From Cheiracanthium punctorium (lineage: Eukaryota; Arthropoda; Arachnida; Araneae; Cheiracanthiidae): a DNA stretch of 64,000 bases. Each line of letters opens with the position of its first letter. Position 1 is the first letter of the stretch. The DNA lies in contig JAWZYV010011610.1 of the NCBI GenBank assembly GCA_038373885.1, positions 434,001 through 498,000 on the forward strand, read 5' to 3'. The notes under the pieces were generated by a model. That model worked only from the letters and a program-made list of their open reading frames with translations. It did no database searches and was not told where the DNA came from. A program made the translations under genes and the position numbers. Of this stretch, positions 1 to 11,238 are shown piece after piece.

Positions 1-1556
1 ACATAACATTATTCTTAATCGGTGAAAATTAGATGCGTTATCAAATAAGAATTGCTCCTCTACTAAGAAATGGATTTATTAGTGGGCAGAATGGTAGAAT
101 CTAACGTGTGGTGCCTGAAGGTATGCCTGTATTAGCTTTTATTCCTCTCTAAAATAATTAAATTTCGCATTGAAAAAAATAAAAAAATAAAAAAATAAAC
201 ACGTGGAAATGTGTAGAAGAGGAACTATAGTCCCTCGCGCGTAGGAACGTCTAAAACCCAATACAGTTACGATATTGGACTCCCTCTTAACCCTTTAAAG
301 CGGAGTATCACCGTTATTGGGCCATGAAAACCTAGCATTTTGACTGCAGGTCCTAAAACTAAGGCATTAGCCAAATTTCCTGTCTCTGTCTCACAAGTCA
401 TAAATTTAATTTCGTAAAGTGATTAAAGGTGACAAAGTGAAGTAAAAATCCTTGAATTAAAAAAAAATATATTATTTATTACTAATAATAATAAATAATA
501 ATGAAGTTTTTTTGAAAGAGTTCTAGATTTTTTTTTATAAGATTGATGTCAGAAGTACATGTATCATTACTTTTTTTCGCTATAAACTGAAGAATGTAAT
601 GAAATTAGTTGCTTCCTAAACAGCTAAAAGAATTATCAGCTTCTTTAGTTTAGTCTAGCAAATCAGTCTCTAACCAGGGCAGTTACGTATTTCTAAACGC
701 GTAATTGACCAAAACGGAAAAAGGATTTATTTATTTATTTCAATTTTTAATCTAACCTTAAACATCAGTTAAACTTATGTCTACTATTTCCTCTTACAGG
801 TCTACTATTTCCTCTGCAATAAATACCACAAGCTCTCGTCATTTGGCTTTTCTTTTTTCCTGATGGCACAACTCTTCATCCAACAGGATGTGAATCAAAG
901 TGCAAGTCTGAAAAGACTCATTCCGTTTAAGTCATCCCATTCCAAAACATCCGTCCAAATTTCCGCCAGGGGCGGGACCTTTGATTTGATTTTCGTTCCT
1001 GGCATTGTCTACGGACGGATGGACCCTAATTCATTTACGTACGTTCTCTCAGAGATAGGCTTGGGTATTAGAGAGAATTAATTACCCTAGAACAACGTTG
1101 AAACTTAACGAGATGACTGTAGATGGACGTTATTTATCATGTCCTGCCACTATTAAGTACGTTACCATGGGAACGATAATGGTCGGTGTGTGTGTGTGGG
1201 GGGGGTGTTAAAATTAATGTTATAGCGATCTTGTTTGAGGCAGGAGATTACGAAATGTAATCTAGAAAATTAAAAGTAAATTTCGATGTAATAAAAATTC
1301 CTCTTTCCAGAGAAACTTTGACTTTAAAATGAACAAAACTTCATAATTTTTTTATTTTTATTTTCCCCCGGGATAACAATTTAATCAAATTTTGTACTAC
1401 CAAACTAAACAAAGGAGAATAGTTTTCCTCTTATATATTTCTTTATGACTTTCTAAAGAAACAATTCACAAATTACGGTCATGTAAAAAACACATTTCAA
1501 CTCTCACTTCCCTGTAAATATGTATCAGTCATGCATTTTATTTATTTTAAGCAATG
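1..1556. other. Noncoding stretch, no gene recognised
   Basis: AT-rich sequence with short A/T runs, an ATA-rich patch near 471-501 and a 16-bp motif (GTCTACTATTTCCTCT) repeated directly around 779-814. A 72-codon open frame at 863-1081 follows a pyrimidine-rich tract ending in CAG near 799 that resembles a splice acceptor. The frame has no recognisable domain, and I do not call it an exon. A TG run followed by a G tract lies near 1187-1206. Confidence 0.5.
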
Positions 1557-1564
1557 TTTGTATG

Positions 1565-1735
1565 CAGGGGCGTATTTTAGGATAGTAATGGGGCGAGGGG
1601 ACCCGGGCCCCCTCGGAAACCGTAAAAAAATTATTAAAAACAGTTATTTTAAAACATTTATATTAACTCAATAAAGTTTAACATACCGGATCGCCCCCCC
1701 CCTTCCCCCAAAATGGAAAACTATATATGCTACTG
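1565..1735. mobile_element. hAT-type MITE, 171 bp
   Basis: The left end reads CAGGGGCG and the right end ...GCTACTG, so the ends are short imperfect inverted repeats. The element is flanked by a perfect 8-bp direct repeat, TTTGTATG, at 1557-1564 and 1736-1743. An 8-bp target duplication with CAG...CTG termini is the hAT signature. The G-rich left and C-rich right subterminal regions are seen in many other copies in this window. It has no coding capacity and is a non-autonomous element needing a transposase from elsewhere. Confidence 0.8.
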
Positions 1736-1743
1736 TTTGTATG

Positions 1744-3000
1744 CATTCTTGTAAAAACATACATGTAAAAACACACAGTGTATAACCTATATTAATGAAA
1801 ATATAAATGTTTGTTTAAAAAATGCGAAATTTTTGGAATAGTAGTGATATTTTCAAATTAATATTAGATTTTAAGAATAAATTTAAAAAAGAAAAAAAAA
1901 GCTGTTCATGAGATATTTTAAAAATTTGATAGATTAAATTTGTGTCGGGTCTAGCGAGAATAAAATGCAATGATTCGGTGCTTTGCTATTCCATTTAAGC
2001 ACGCCGTATAAATTCCAGCCCCTTGATTTTTTTTAATGGAAATTTATCCCAAATTTGTATTTAAAACACACAGCATTGTTAAATGACTGCTTGGGGTGTA
2101 TCGTATAGTACAGTTGAATTTTCATTCTTTTTAAGTAATAATTACTTCGAATTTCATTGAGTCAAGCACATTACACATTCAACAATTCAACAGTGTTACT
2201 CTAACATATAATTTTTCTCTACCAATTATTGTTATTAGTCTTATATTCAGCGAGAAAAATTAGGTACTTCAAATGCTGCAAATTTGGACTTTTTTTTTGT
2301 ACTTTTAGACATCAACGCTTCTATTTGCATAATGAAGCAGTGAAGAGTACTACCCTATGTCTGGGAAGCCGAAAGTTTACATTTATCATTATTTTTTTCC
2401 ATGCTTAGAAAATTGTCTGAGCTGCCGTTTAATGACATTCTACTGATAGTTATTAGCAGTAATAATAGCTCTGCGATGTTACTTTTTTCGCCTGACCAGG
2501 ATTAAACGAGTAATGAAAATAATTATTTTTATATTCAAAAATATTTTTCTTTTTTTCATTTATGGAGTAAGGAAATTGATGCAAGAATGATTACTGCAAG
2601 AAAATTTAGGGAAAGATTCATTTGCAGTCGTTAACACTGTTTGACTCCTTTTGGTCGGCGGATTAATGAATACTTAATTTAACTATGATGGCGGGGTGTA
2701 GTTCTGTATTTATTAAAGCCGGTTCAGACATTAATTACTTAGAGAAATGAACTTAATTATAATCGTTGAAAGAGAACAAGGACATCATTTTAAAAAAATG
2801 AAGCGTTAAGTTAATTACGTAAGACGTAAATAAACTTTTGATAAATAGTATATTATTGCATAATGTACTACAATAAAAAAATGTAATTTATTAAAAAAAT
2901 TGTCTATACACAAAATCGAATTTCTTTATCATAATATTGTGACAATTGATAGAACATACAGGTTGTCCACTAAAGACAGCTATTATCTTGAGCGTGGTGT
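1744..3000. other. Noncoding stretch, no gene recognised
   Basis: AT-rich DNA with many stops in all frames, and no repeat structure or RNA gene that I can support. Confidence 0.5.
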
Positions 3001-3008
3001 CTAGGTAT

Positions 3009-3285
3009 CCGTGGCGGAGCGTCTGGGGTGGGGGGAGATTATATTTTAAAGAGAAAATATTAAATGATCAAAAATATCCATTTTGGAGCATTTACTTCGA
3101 AAATTTCGGAAACTTGTCTAAACGGTGATCCGAAGAATTGAGCAACACCATGAAGTTTATCTTATTTATCATATAATGTTGTGTTTTATCATATATTGCA
3201 TCATGTCATATTTTGTCTAGGGGAAGTACAGCATATTTGGCATCTGTCCCGGTCGGCAGCGGCAGGAACCTACGCTACGCCACTG
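3009..3285. mobile_element. Probable hAT-type MITE, decayed
   Basis: The left end CCGTGGCGGAGCGTC and the reverse complement of the right end, CAGTGGCGTAGCGTA, match at most positions. Candidate 8-bp duplications CTAGGTAT (3001-3008) and TTAGGGGT (3286-3293) agree at only 5 of 8 bases, so the insertion is either old or its boundary is slightly wrong. Its terminal sequence belongs to the same CAGTGGCG group as better-preserved hAT copies here. Confidence 0.5.
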
Positions 3286-3328
3286 TTAGGGGTAGTAAAG
3301 TAGCTGGTGTTACATGATGAGATCGGTT

Positions 3329-3793
3329 CATAGGCGCACCCACGGAGGGGGCTATGGGGGCTGAAGCCCTCCCTAAAGGTGGGAAATTAGAAGTGAAAAG
3401 TATTGAAAATTGTCACTAATGAGTTAAATGTTCTCTTTTTAAGAATTGTCTTCAAATTATTTCTAAATGTTTTCTTTTTAATAATTGTCTTCAAATTATT
3501 TCTAAAATACTTTTTACCAAAAAAAGATGTTAGTTTTTAAATAAAAACTTACAGTTAGGGCATAAAACACGGTTAAACTTGGTTACAGCATCACTGAAAA
3601 GATCATATAATTATTTGATTCTAAAATGAGTTACATTGCTCGTGGGGTTGTGTTCTACGGGCAAGTCGACTGGCACAGAATATTTTGATGTTATAAGAGA
3701 GTTATAACTATAACTGAGGTCACTATAACAGAGTTCAGCAGTATTTGTAGCCCAGCCCCCCCCCCATAAACTAAAATCCTGGGTGCGCCACTG
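3329..3793. mobile_element. hAT-type MITE, 465 bp
   Basis: A perfect 8-bp target duplication GATCGGTT lies at 3321-3328 and 3794-3801. The ends are CATAGGCGCACCCA and TGGGTGCGCCACTG, which are inverted repeats. Subterminal G- and C-rich blocks are present. Inside, a block of about 41 bp is directly duplicated near 3425-3510 (AATTGTCTTCAAATTATTTC occurs twice). It has no coding potential. Its right TSD ends only 24 bp upstream of the next element's target site. Confidence 0.85.
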
Positions 3794-3825
3794 GATCGGT
3801 TACACCTCCACCTGGCTGTTATTAA

Positions 3826-4235
3826 CCGTTTAACGCGCAGTGTTCCCGCTCTGGGAACACCAAAGTCTGACGTTTTGACTGTTGCCAGTCACGAAGAATA
3901 GATTGGATTTCTACAAAAATAGTTGCGGGTGACATAGCTCCACGAGAACTCTTTACTTTTTAGCACGCCATTTTCCGTAAAAAAATTGTCACGATTATTT
4001 TTAACAGCACTGACATCTGCTGAAAAATGGAAGAATGCGAGAACAGCTGGATAGATTGCCCAATGCTGAAAAAAGGGCAGCCGTCACCATCGCTCGACTG
4101 TCGTCAAAAGAGGGTCTCTAGATTTGTGGCACGCGATGAACGTTTCGATCATCCGCCATCTTGCTGGTAGTTAAGTCGAGCGATGGCATCGGCTGCCCTT
4201 TTTTCAGCATTGGGAAAGGATTGCGCCTCAAAGGG
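3826..4235 (+). mobile_element. piggyBac-like MITE, copy 1 (410 bp)
   Basis: Intact TTAA lies on both sides (3822-3825 and 4236-4239). The left end CCGTTTAACGCGCAGTG (first CCC mutated to CCG) and the right end GCGCCTCAAAGGG match the termini of a family found about nine times in this window. TTAA duplication with CCC/GGG ends is the piggyBac signature. The 5' third is unique to this asymmetric form; the 3' part holds inverted copies of the block with ATGCTGAAAAAAGGGCAG. A CCGCCATCTTG motif lies near 4150. It has no transposase, and short open frames inside it are incidental. Confidence 0.8.
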
Positions 4236-4239
4236 TTAA

Positions 4240-5052
4240 GTTTCATCTGTGCGCTACGTAAAGGGGCAGATTTCGGAGGGGGGAGGCTGCAGCCCCTTCG
4301 TTGATACGCGTCTGTAAACATTAATCATTTAATTAATATCATATCCTGAATCACGCTACCAGAACACTACAGGGATACGTACACATACGGCTTTTATTTA
4401 TATTAAGACTTCAACAATATTTCCTTTCTCGATGCAGCAGAAGCTTCTCTCTCTGCGAAAGCTTTCTACAATTTATGACATTGATAAATTACCCCACCAC
4501 TTCCGGAGTTCTCGGGGGGATAGTCCTTGCGAAAGGTCGAAAATCACAAGAAAGCAAAATCTTAAACAGCCCTCTTTATCCCTTCAAAGTTTAAAAAGAA
4601 AACTACGGAAGGCTGCCGACATCATGATTACGTGTGGCTTTAGGAGGAGTGATGAAACCGCCTTGCCCAAAGGGTGTCGGAAGGATGCCCTAGACGAGAG
4701 GGTTTTAGCTATCCGAAAGACATCAGGAGGGATTCATCAAGATCCTATAACTCTCCTCTGCCCCGAGGGTAGAGAAAATAGACGTGGGTGTGAGAAATGC
4801 TCTCAAGAGACTGGACGAATGATGGGATTTAAAAGATCGCCCATTCTGCGTGCGAATCCTGATACTCATGAAAAAATACTTGATTTTGGTTTGTGTGCCA
4901 ATGTAAGTAGACGTCGATTATCCCGAAATTTTATACCCGTTTCTAAAATGTCTATGGAAAGTACCCTATTGAAAAGAGTGGATATATACATGTATATATA
5001 GTTAGTACATATAAATAATTATTTTATCTGATCACACAAAATGATTTCAGTG
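4240..5052. other. Noncoding or unassigned; holds the longest ORF
   Basis: A fragment of G/C-rich hAT-like end (GGGGGGAGGCTGCAGCCCC) lies near 4277-4297. The rest to 5052 is less AT-rich than its surroundings and shows no repeat match elsewhere in the window. Confidence 0.4.
4432..5001 (+). other. 189-codon open frame, unrecognised
   Basis: This is the longest open frame in the window. The predicted product is rich in Arg, Lys and Ser, has scattered Cys (for example CPEGRENRRGCEKC near residues 109-122), and shows no signal peptide, membrane segment or family motif that I know. The end, which reads DIYMYI, runs into an AT dinucleotide patch, as expected of a chance frame. There is no promoter, splice or poly(A) context to support it. 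It could be a chance ORF, an exon piece, or an unknown single-exon gene. Confidence 0.15.
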
Positions 5053-5785
5053 CAGTGAAATCTCTGAAAATTGGACACTTGCGATTCCCCCTAAAAATGT
5101 CCAACCTTTAGAGTTCAGGAGACCATCCATTAGAGATGATTTCGGGTTCATTTTTTGAAGCCCGAGCCCGAGAACTTGTAATCCGAGCCCGAGCAATAAA
5201 GTCGGAGCCCGAGCCCGAAATTTCAGCTAAAAGAAATTAAATTACTTCATCGATAGAATACAATAAATTGTGCTGTTCATGCAAATTAACGACGAATATA
5301 GTTGCAACTCTCAATGCACTTTCTAATTCTTCATATCCATGTTTATCAAGTAATCTCCGATCTGATGACTAACTAAGCAATATAAGACGCCTTTCTGAAA
5401 TACCCAAAGAGCTTCACGCACCTTCTAGGCACCCGTGCCGCTAATTCTTTTTTTTTTTTTTATAAGTACTTTTATTTTCCTCACGAATCACTTATTAAAA
5501 TCTGTTTCAAGGAGTATGTTCAATAAATGAGAATTTTTTCACGAGCCCGAGCCCGCCCGAGGCCGAACGCAATTGGGAATTACAGAGCCCGAGCCCGATT
5601 CGGGCCCGGGCTCGGGCTGAGCCCGTCTCATCTCTAGTATCCATGTCCAATTTATATAGATATATTTCAAAATTATAGGCCGTTCCGTTCCCCGGAAAAT
5701 TGTTCGATTTTCAGAGATGTCCAACTATCGAGGTATATTCCAATATTATGCCTCCGTTCCCCAGAAAGTTGTCCAACTTTATAGA
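5053..5785 (+). mobile_element. pogo/Tigger-like repeat, split by a hAT-Ac
   Basis: The left end CAGTGAAATCTCTGAAAATT resembles pogo-group termini (CAGTnnAACCTC). After the inserted hAT, blocks containing TCCAA...TATATT...GTTCCCCGGAAAATTG repeat about every 75 bp up to 5785. A second copy lies inverted at 63220-63376 and ends in TTTCACTG. A TA target duplication and the right terminus could not be fixed. Assignment rests on the terminal motif only. Confidence 0.4.
5131..5636. mobile_element. hAT-Ac-type element, 506 bp, copy 1
   Basis: The terminal inverted repeats are TAGAGATGATTTCGGG and the reverse complement of CCCGTCTCATCTCTA. Flanks CCATCCAT (5123-5130) and GTATCCAT (5637-5644) match at 6 of 8 positions. 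TAGAGATG ends with an 8-bp TSD are typical of the Ac branch of hAT. Both ends are followed by GAGCCCG repeats (multiple tandem GAGCCC units at 5161-5220 and 5540-5627), which are likely transposase-binding subterminal repeats. Other copies lie at 26635-27588 and, in part, 54305-54400. Confidence 0.75.
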
Positions 5786-5790
5786 TGAGC

Positions 5791-5862
5791 AGCCCAGGTA
5801 GTGTAGTGTCTAAAGAGCCATTCTAGCACACCTTGGGTCCGGGTTCGATCCCCGGTAGGGCT
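5791..5862 (+). repeat. tRNA-like SINE head or pseudo-tRNA
   Basis: This is a 72-nt tRNA-length unit. The T-arm is perfect (CCGGG, loop TTCGATC, CCCGG) and sits at canonical positions 49-65. Internal promoter box B (GGTTCGATCCC) is at 5842-5852, and an A-box-like TAGTGTAGTG follows the 5' end. The acceptor pairs AGCCC with GGGCT but has a mismatch at pair 6, and no anticodon stem forms. It is therefore not a functional tRNA; a SINE promoter head or tRNA pseudogene fits better. No poly(A) tail or TSD was found. Confidence 0.55.
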
Positions 5863-6860
5863 CGCGCTTACTAGCGTTCAACGTAAATCAGTATTTTTTG
5901 AAAAAAATTGACTATCATTTTTTGAAACTGCGCTTCAAAGTTTGAATCGCAAAATTTCGGTCCATTTGGATTAATGCAAAATTCATGAAAATTGTCATTT
6001 CACATTCTAATGCTCATCACCATGCATAACGTGCATCATTTCACAGAAATAGAGCTCACTAGTTGTACTGTGAAAGGCGCCTCCAATATTTTACACATTT
6101 TGACTTTCCCAGGTTGGCAAATCTGCAAAGCCATTCTGTATGTTCGATGCACAATGACAAAGCTTGCTTGAAGTGCCAATCTTCAGGATTCGAGTTTAAG
6201 ATATATATGTTTCTAAACACAAGCATACTCCTATCACTAGCTTTGACCTTAATATTTAGGAGTAAAATCGTTAACTGCATGAGGAAAAAATAAATAAAAT
6301 AACGTAATGTTTAATGCTATATTAAAAATAATATATATATATTTTTAAACTTTTTAAATTGACTCGCATTTTCTAAAAATTGACTGTTACTTTTACTGAT
6401 ATGTGAGACAGCCTGACTCGCAGATTTTTAAGTCTAGAGCAAGCACTGATCCCCGGATTGGGGCTTAAATTGTCCGCCCCTTCACAGGAAGTAACGCTGG
6501 CCGCCCAATGAGATGAACAGCAGTTCGGGCCTTAGTAGTAGCAAAGGCTTGATCAGCAAATGCCTGCTCAATGAAAAAAAAAAAAAAAAAAGTTTATAGT
6601 TGTGTCCAACTTGGAAGGTTTATACACTGATTGCTGTTTATCCACTGACACTATACACTGATTGCTGTCTATAGGCAGACATCGTTTAAATTGCCTTTGA
6701 GGGACGTTCGTTTGTTTCAAACAAAACAAAATTTACATATTATTATTACTGAAATTTATAAAAGAGTCCTCCGCGGAAAAATGCATGTGCCATTTATGGA
6801 TTTTCCCCCCCCAGAAGCAAACGGAACAACTCTCATCGACAGCTCTCATCGACAACAACT
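5863..6860. other. Noncoding stretch, no gene recognised
   Basis: AT-rich DNA with a poly(A) run near 6570-6590 and the 12-mer CTCTCATCGACA repeated three times at 6831-6870, just before the next MITE. A G/C-rich patch near 6448-6500 may be a hAT end remnant. Open frames here are short and overlap on both strands without support. Confidence 0.45.
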
Positions 6861-6861
6861 C

Positions 6862-7245
6862 TCATCGACAGCTGGCTGTGCGCGCACAGCCAGCCGTCGT
6901 CAAAAAAAGGGTTTCTATATCTGTGGCACGCGATGAACGTTTCGATCGTCCGCCATCTTGCTGGTAGTTAAGTCGAGCGATGGCTACGGCTGCTCTTTTT
7001 TCAGCAATGGGCAATCTATCCAGCTGTTCTCGCATTCTTCCATTTTTCAGCAGATGCCAGTGCTGTTAAAAATAATCGTGACCAATTTTTTTACGGGAAA
7101 TGACGTGCTTAAAAGTAAAGGATTCTCGTGGAGCTATGTCACCCGCAACTATTTTTATAGAAATCCAATCTATTCTTTGTGACTGGCAGCAGTCAAAACG
7201 TCAGAGTTGGGTGTTCCCAGAGCTGTAACACTGCGCGTTAAAGGG
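6862..7245 (-). mobile_element. piggyBac-like MITE, copy 2, truncated
   Basis: Inverted relative to copy 1. The outer end AACACTGCGCGTTAAAGGG is followed by TTAA (7246-7249). The other end stops at the central hairpin, a 24-bp perfect palindrome at 6871-6894 centred on TGCGCGCA, so one arm of the fold-back is missing. It contains CCGCCATCTTG near 6950. Confidence 0.75.
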
Positions 7246-7249
7246 TTAA

Positions 7250-7936
7250 GCTTAACGGACGATGATTTAAAAAATACTTCAGTTATATGTTTATTTACTT
7301 TAGCTAGCTCGTTTCTGTCCTCGCAAAACCCGACGGCAGAGACTATTCCCATCTTAACTTGCTACTCATGTCACGCCATGTTGTTCAACTGTTTACCATG
7401 GCCTATTTGAATTCCCTTTCAGCTTTTTAATTAATTTTTTTTCATTAATGGATGAAGAGAGGTTAAAACGATGTTTCATGTTTGTAATAGAAAATGAATA
7501 AAAGATCAGTTTTCGAATTGATAAAAGATTAAAAGTTCAATGGGAGATTCTGCTTGCACCAAGCCTGATCGGCTACGTCGTCGTGCGAATGACATGTAAT
7601 CGCTTTCATGCAGTGGCGATATTAATAAAAAATGGCCCATTGTTAACAGAAGTTTTACTGACATAAAAATAATACCAAAGAAAAACAGAAACGTTTGATC
7701 TTTAATGGTTTTAAATGTGTAAACGTTTTTCTTTATACTTTGTTGAAATCTACTCTCAAGTACATTTGTTGAAAAGTTTTTAGTTTTCTAATTTGAATTG
7801 AAAGACGTATTGAATACTCTGTTTTAAAATTTGATATCCTTGCCAGCCAAATCAAAAGCGTTTTAAAATACGGATTACGTAAAAATGCATACCTTAATAA
7901 ATTCCTCAGAGTTGATTTTGGAATTGTTAATAAAAG

Positions 7937-7997
<61 letters not shown>

Positions 7998-9291
7998 ATT
8001 ACGCTCAAATTTTTGTTTTCATAACGAAAAAATTAATCCAGTATGTTATGTAAATGCATTTAATTTATTTTTTATGTAGATTGACAATAACAGGAGGCAG
8101 TCAATCAGGGATTTAGCTAACGATAGCTGACGGAGCTGCAGCCATTTCCTAAATTTACAGAGTATGCAGAAAAGATATGTACGCATAAAAATAATTTTTG
8201 CTTTTGAAAAAAAAGATAAAAGCTCTGAAGGACCACTTTCTTTTCTTTTGTATTTGTCTCACTGCAAGATTCTCAGCTTTAACTTTTGAACAATTACGTG
8301 ACCAAGTTTTCTGTTACCATTCGAACGCAGTTTTGAGGGGTGAAGGCTTGTGCAAACGAGAAATATTCTAAAGATTTGAGAACAAATTGCACTTTCCACT
8401 TTTTAAACTACTGTTTATCAAATGAAATAAAAGTCTTTGACATCCGAAATATTTTTGGTGCTGCATTAGAAATTTGCTCATTTTTCCATGCATTTGCTAA
8501 ATGCACTGAAAGAAAAAAAAATCAAGGAGTTAGAATCTTGAAGTACAGAAATTTTAACTAAAAACATTCGAAGAAACTGTTTGTACTTTGCGGCATAAAA
8601 CTGCTTAATTCTAAGGAGTGAAAATTAGCTATATTATGATTAGGTGTGCTATGAACACGCATACAATTTGGCAATGATCAAGTTTCCAATCAGTTGAAAA
8701 GGAAGAAAATTTATTTCATTTTATGAATTTGCGCCTGGGTACTTTTGAAGGTACTCACAAACTGCGGAAAACAGTATTTGTTTTCATAAAAAAAGAATCG
8801 TTTTTCAGGATATAGAATCTTCAGTTCATTGAAATGTGAAAAAGGTCACATTTTCTTTAACCACCTGTACCGCACTTCTCCTTTTAAATCACCGATGCTT
8901 TTGTTCGTACTCAAGAGCCATGAAAATCTAATTTGTTCACGCTCTGACACTTTTTGTTTTTCCCAAGAAAATAACCAAATAAGTTCGCTTGAATTTTTTA
9001 TTCTGCTTCTTTCTCTTTTTTTCCCTCCTTTATTCAACTTTTTTTAAACCCTTTCCAAGACGGTTGAAAAGTGCTTATGATTTCGGTTTGTCTGTTCGTC
9101 CGTGCTCTTAACTGCTGTAAATATTCACCGATTACTAAGAATTTTATGCATGTTATTCCTACGTACTGTATCTTGTTTACTGTATTGAAAACAATATCTT
9201 AACATTTACAATTCTTTTAGTGGAGCACTCAAACGAATTTCAATACTTTACGCTCTATGAGTAATTATTCTTTAAAGCATATTTTAGAGCT
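7250..9291. other. Noncoding stretch with GA microsatellite
   Basis: Apart from the GA repeat, the stretch is AT-rich with no element ends or RNA genes that I can recognise. Open frames of 60-91 codons lie in low-complexity sequence. Confidence 0.5.
7934..7995. repeat. (GA)n microsatellite
   Basis: About 60 bp of GA dinucleotides, nearly uninterrupted. On the minus strand it gives a Leu-Ser repeat open frame that is an artefact. GA tracts can bind GAGA-type factors in arthropods; that role here is only a possibility. Confidence 0.95.
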
Positions 9292-9299
9292 ATTTGACT

Positions 9300-10001
9300 C
9301 AAGGCCCGATTAACCTCTGAAGTGAGAGGAAGCTCAATCTCATTTCCGCCCCCCTCCCCTTTTTGTTTTTAAAAAGTAAAGTTTTAATGATTTTCCTTGA
9401 TAAAAATATTTTATTCGTTAAAATGAAATTCACTAATTTAATTAATTATAATGATTTCCTTTTATAAAAATATTTTATTCATTAATCTTCGTAATAGTTT
9501 TGTTCATTGCAATGAGATTTTGCAGGATTTTTGAAATTACTTTAAAAAGTAAACTAAAATCATTACCTTACTAGAACATTAAACTTTATTTAGTCGTATT
9601 TTTCATTAAAAATTTCTTTTTTAGAGAATTTTTTGTTTGTTTGATGACATAAAAATCACAACATGACAGTTCAAAATTAATTTTGACATTTGGAAGACGT
9701 TGAAGACTATGTTAGGCGATGAAGACACAAAACATATTGAAAGTCTACCCCTTTGTCCCAACCCAATGTTCTCCCACAATTGAAAAACTCTCTCAACTGA
9801 GGCAGATATCCCCAAAGACATCGCAAACTGAAACAAGTTAGATATGTTGTGGCATGAAGTATCAAGACTTGTGAAAAACCTTAAAAATAGTTTTCCACTT
9901 CTCTTCATTAAAAAATTTTATCGCTGTTTTGCAGTCATTTTTGGGCCCCCTTTCAAATTCTGTGGGGAAGCTTCCAAAGCCTTTTCGGTAATCAGGCCCT
10001 G
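9300..10001 (-). mobile_element. Decayed hAT with transposase C-terminal remnant
   Basis: The ends are CAAGGCCCGATTAACC and GTAATCAGGCCCTG. Flanks ATTTGACT (9292-9299) and ATTTGACA (10002-10009) match at 7 of 8 bases. At 702 bp it is longer than the MITEs and keeps part of a coding region on the minus strand (see 9621-9908). It is an internally deleted, dead derivative of an autonomous hAT. Confidence 0.75.
9621..9908 (-). pseudogene. hAT transposase C-terminal (dimerisation) fragment
   Basis: The 95-codon minus-strand frame contains SASVERVFQLWENIG followed by RGRLS. This resembles the hAT C-terminal dimerisation region, where S-x-E-R-x-F is followed about 10-15 residues later by R-x-R-L. 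Only the tail is present: the DDE residues and BED zinc finger upstream are absent, and the frame opens at an arbitrary Met. It lies inside an element with hAT TSD and ends, which supports the assignment independently. It is non-functional. Confidence 0.5.
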
Positions 10002-10009
10002 ATTTGACA

Positions 10010-10588
10010 ATTTATTTCAAACAAAATAAAATTCATATATGTCACTGTATCCGATCGCATTTCCAAAGCATGGATTCCAAACGAGAAGAGGGAAGGAGGG
10101 TTTCGAAGTTACCACTGTTCTGTTCTCGCGTCACAAACTGTTTCCATTGGGTATCAGAATCCGAGTTCGTGCAGTCAGTCTGTATGAAGAGCGCACAGTC
10201 CGAGTAAAAGAAGCTGTTCAAGTGTCAGTTGGGACGTCTCACTTTTTCCAGATTCATTATAATGGAAGGCGTCAGGCGGTATAACTTATATTTTTTCCCC
10301 TCCCCCTGCTGACGGCGGAACATCTACCATAAAAGGGTTTCGGTTGACCTGGGATGAAGTAAGTACCATAAAAGGGTTTCGGTTGACCTGGGATGAAGTA
10401 AGTGCACGAGGTTGGATTTCATTTCTGATTCGGCGGCACAGCATTCGAATTCGTAAGGGAAGGAAAAAGAAACGTGGCTACTGAATTTCGTGAATGTAGC
10501 TTCAAATATTAACCCTTGAAAAACCACCTTTTCTCAGCACTTTCACTGTTAGTCGAAAAAAAAAAAAGAGAAATGGTTAAAGGGTCCC
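10010..10588. other. Noncoding stretch with 39-bp duplication
   Basis: It contains a direct duplication of 39 bp at 10326-10403 (unit starting ACCATAAAAGGGTTTCGG) whose copies are virtually identical, so it is recent. TTAACCCTTGAAAAACC at 10509 begins like a piggyBac-like end but does not continue as one. Confidence 0.5.
10326..10403. repeat. Two-copy 39-bp tandem duplication
   Basis: The unit begins ACCATAAAAGGGTTTCGGTT and ends GATGAAGTAAGT. Two adjacent copies are identical over essentially all their length. Confidence 0.9.
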
Positions 10589-10795
10589 AACGCTGAAAAA
10601 GTGCAGTCCTTGCCATCGATTCATTTAACTACCGACAACATGGCGGTCGATCGAATAGCCCATCTGGGGCCTCAGAGCTAAAGAAGTTTTCTGACACAGC
10701 TTTAGCTCCGTGGCGCCAGATGGGCTGTTCGATCGACCGCCATGCTATCTGTAGTTAAATGAATCGATGGCAATGACTGCACTTTTTCAGCGTTG
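10589..10795. mobile_element. Fold-back MITE, diverged piggyBac-like copy 3
   Basis: A long imperfect palindrome: CAACGCTGAAAAAGTGCAG at the left is the inverse of CTGCACTTTTTCAGCGTTG at the right, and the arms run about 100 bp each toward a centre near 10692. Internal blocks (CATCGATTCATTTAACTAC, CATGGCGGTCGATCGAATAG) belong to the same subgroup as the copies at 44003 and 60262. TTAAAGGG precedes it at 10578, but no clean TTAA pair remains. Confidence 0.7.
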
Positions 10796-11090
10796 TCTTT
10801 TCAGCGCTGTCCACCGTTGTCTATCCTTGGTCGTCTATATTGGTGTGAAAATGCTTGTGCTCCAAAGATTTAAGTCGCGGAAAAAATAGTTTCTTTTTTT
10901 ATGCAGTGCTATTGTTTTGTGGTGTACCAAGCGTTGCCACTATATTTTGCAAGGCCCTGTGCAAAACTTCTGTGAAACGCGGCCTTCTCTCATATGAAAG
11001 GTATTTAAAAAATTACCCATTCAATATTTTTATACGTTCCCATATGGTTTCCATAAGAACCCTGAAAGGGAAGCAAGTTCTCACAACCCG

Positions 11091-11238
11091 CTGGCTGTGC
11101 CCGAGCACAGCCAGCTGCCGTCAAAAAAAGGGTCTCTAGATCTGTGGCACGCGATGAACGTTTCGATTGTCCGTCATCTTGCTGGTAGTTAAGTCGAGTG
11201 ATGGCACCGGCTGCCCCCTTTTCAGCATTGGGAAAGGG
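11091..11238. mobile_element. piggyBac-like MITE, copy 4, half element
   Basis: Begins at the central hairpin (CTGGCTGTGC, 4-nt loop, GCACAGCCAG at 11091-11114) and runs through CATCTTGCTGGTAGTTAAGT to GGGAAAGGG followed by TTAA at 11239-11242. Compared with full copies it lacks the final 15 bp (TTGCGCCTCAAAGGG). That loss could arise by recombination between the two AAAGGGTT repeats and recreates a GGG-TTAA end. Confidence 0.7.

Noticed and set aside
5791..5862. Functional tRNA gene
   Set aside because: The T-arm is perfect but the anticodon stem does not form and the acceptor has a mismatch.
7733..8008. Leu-Ser-rich frame
   Set aside because: Translation of the GA microsatellite.
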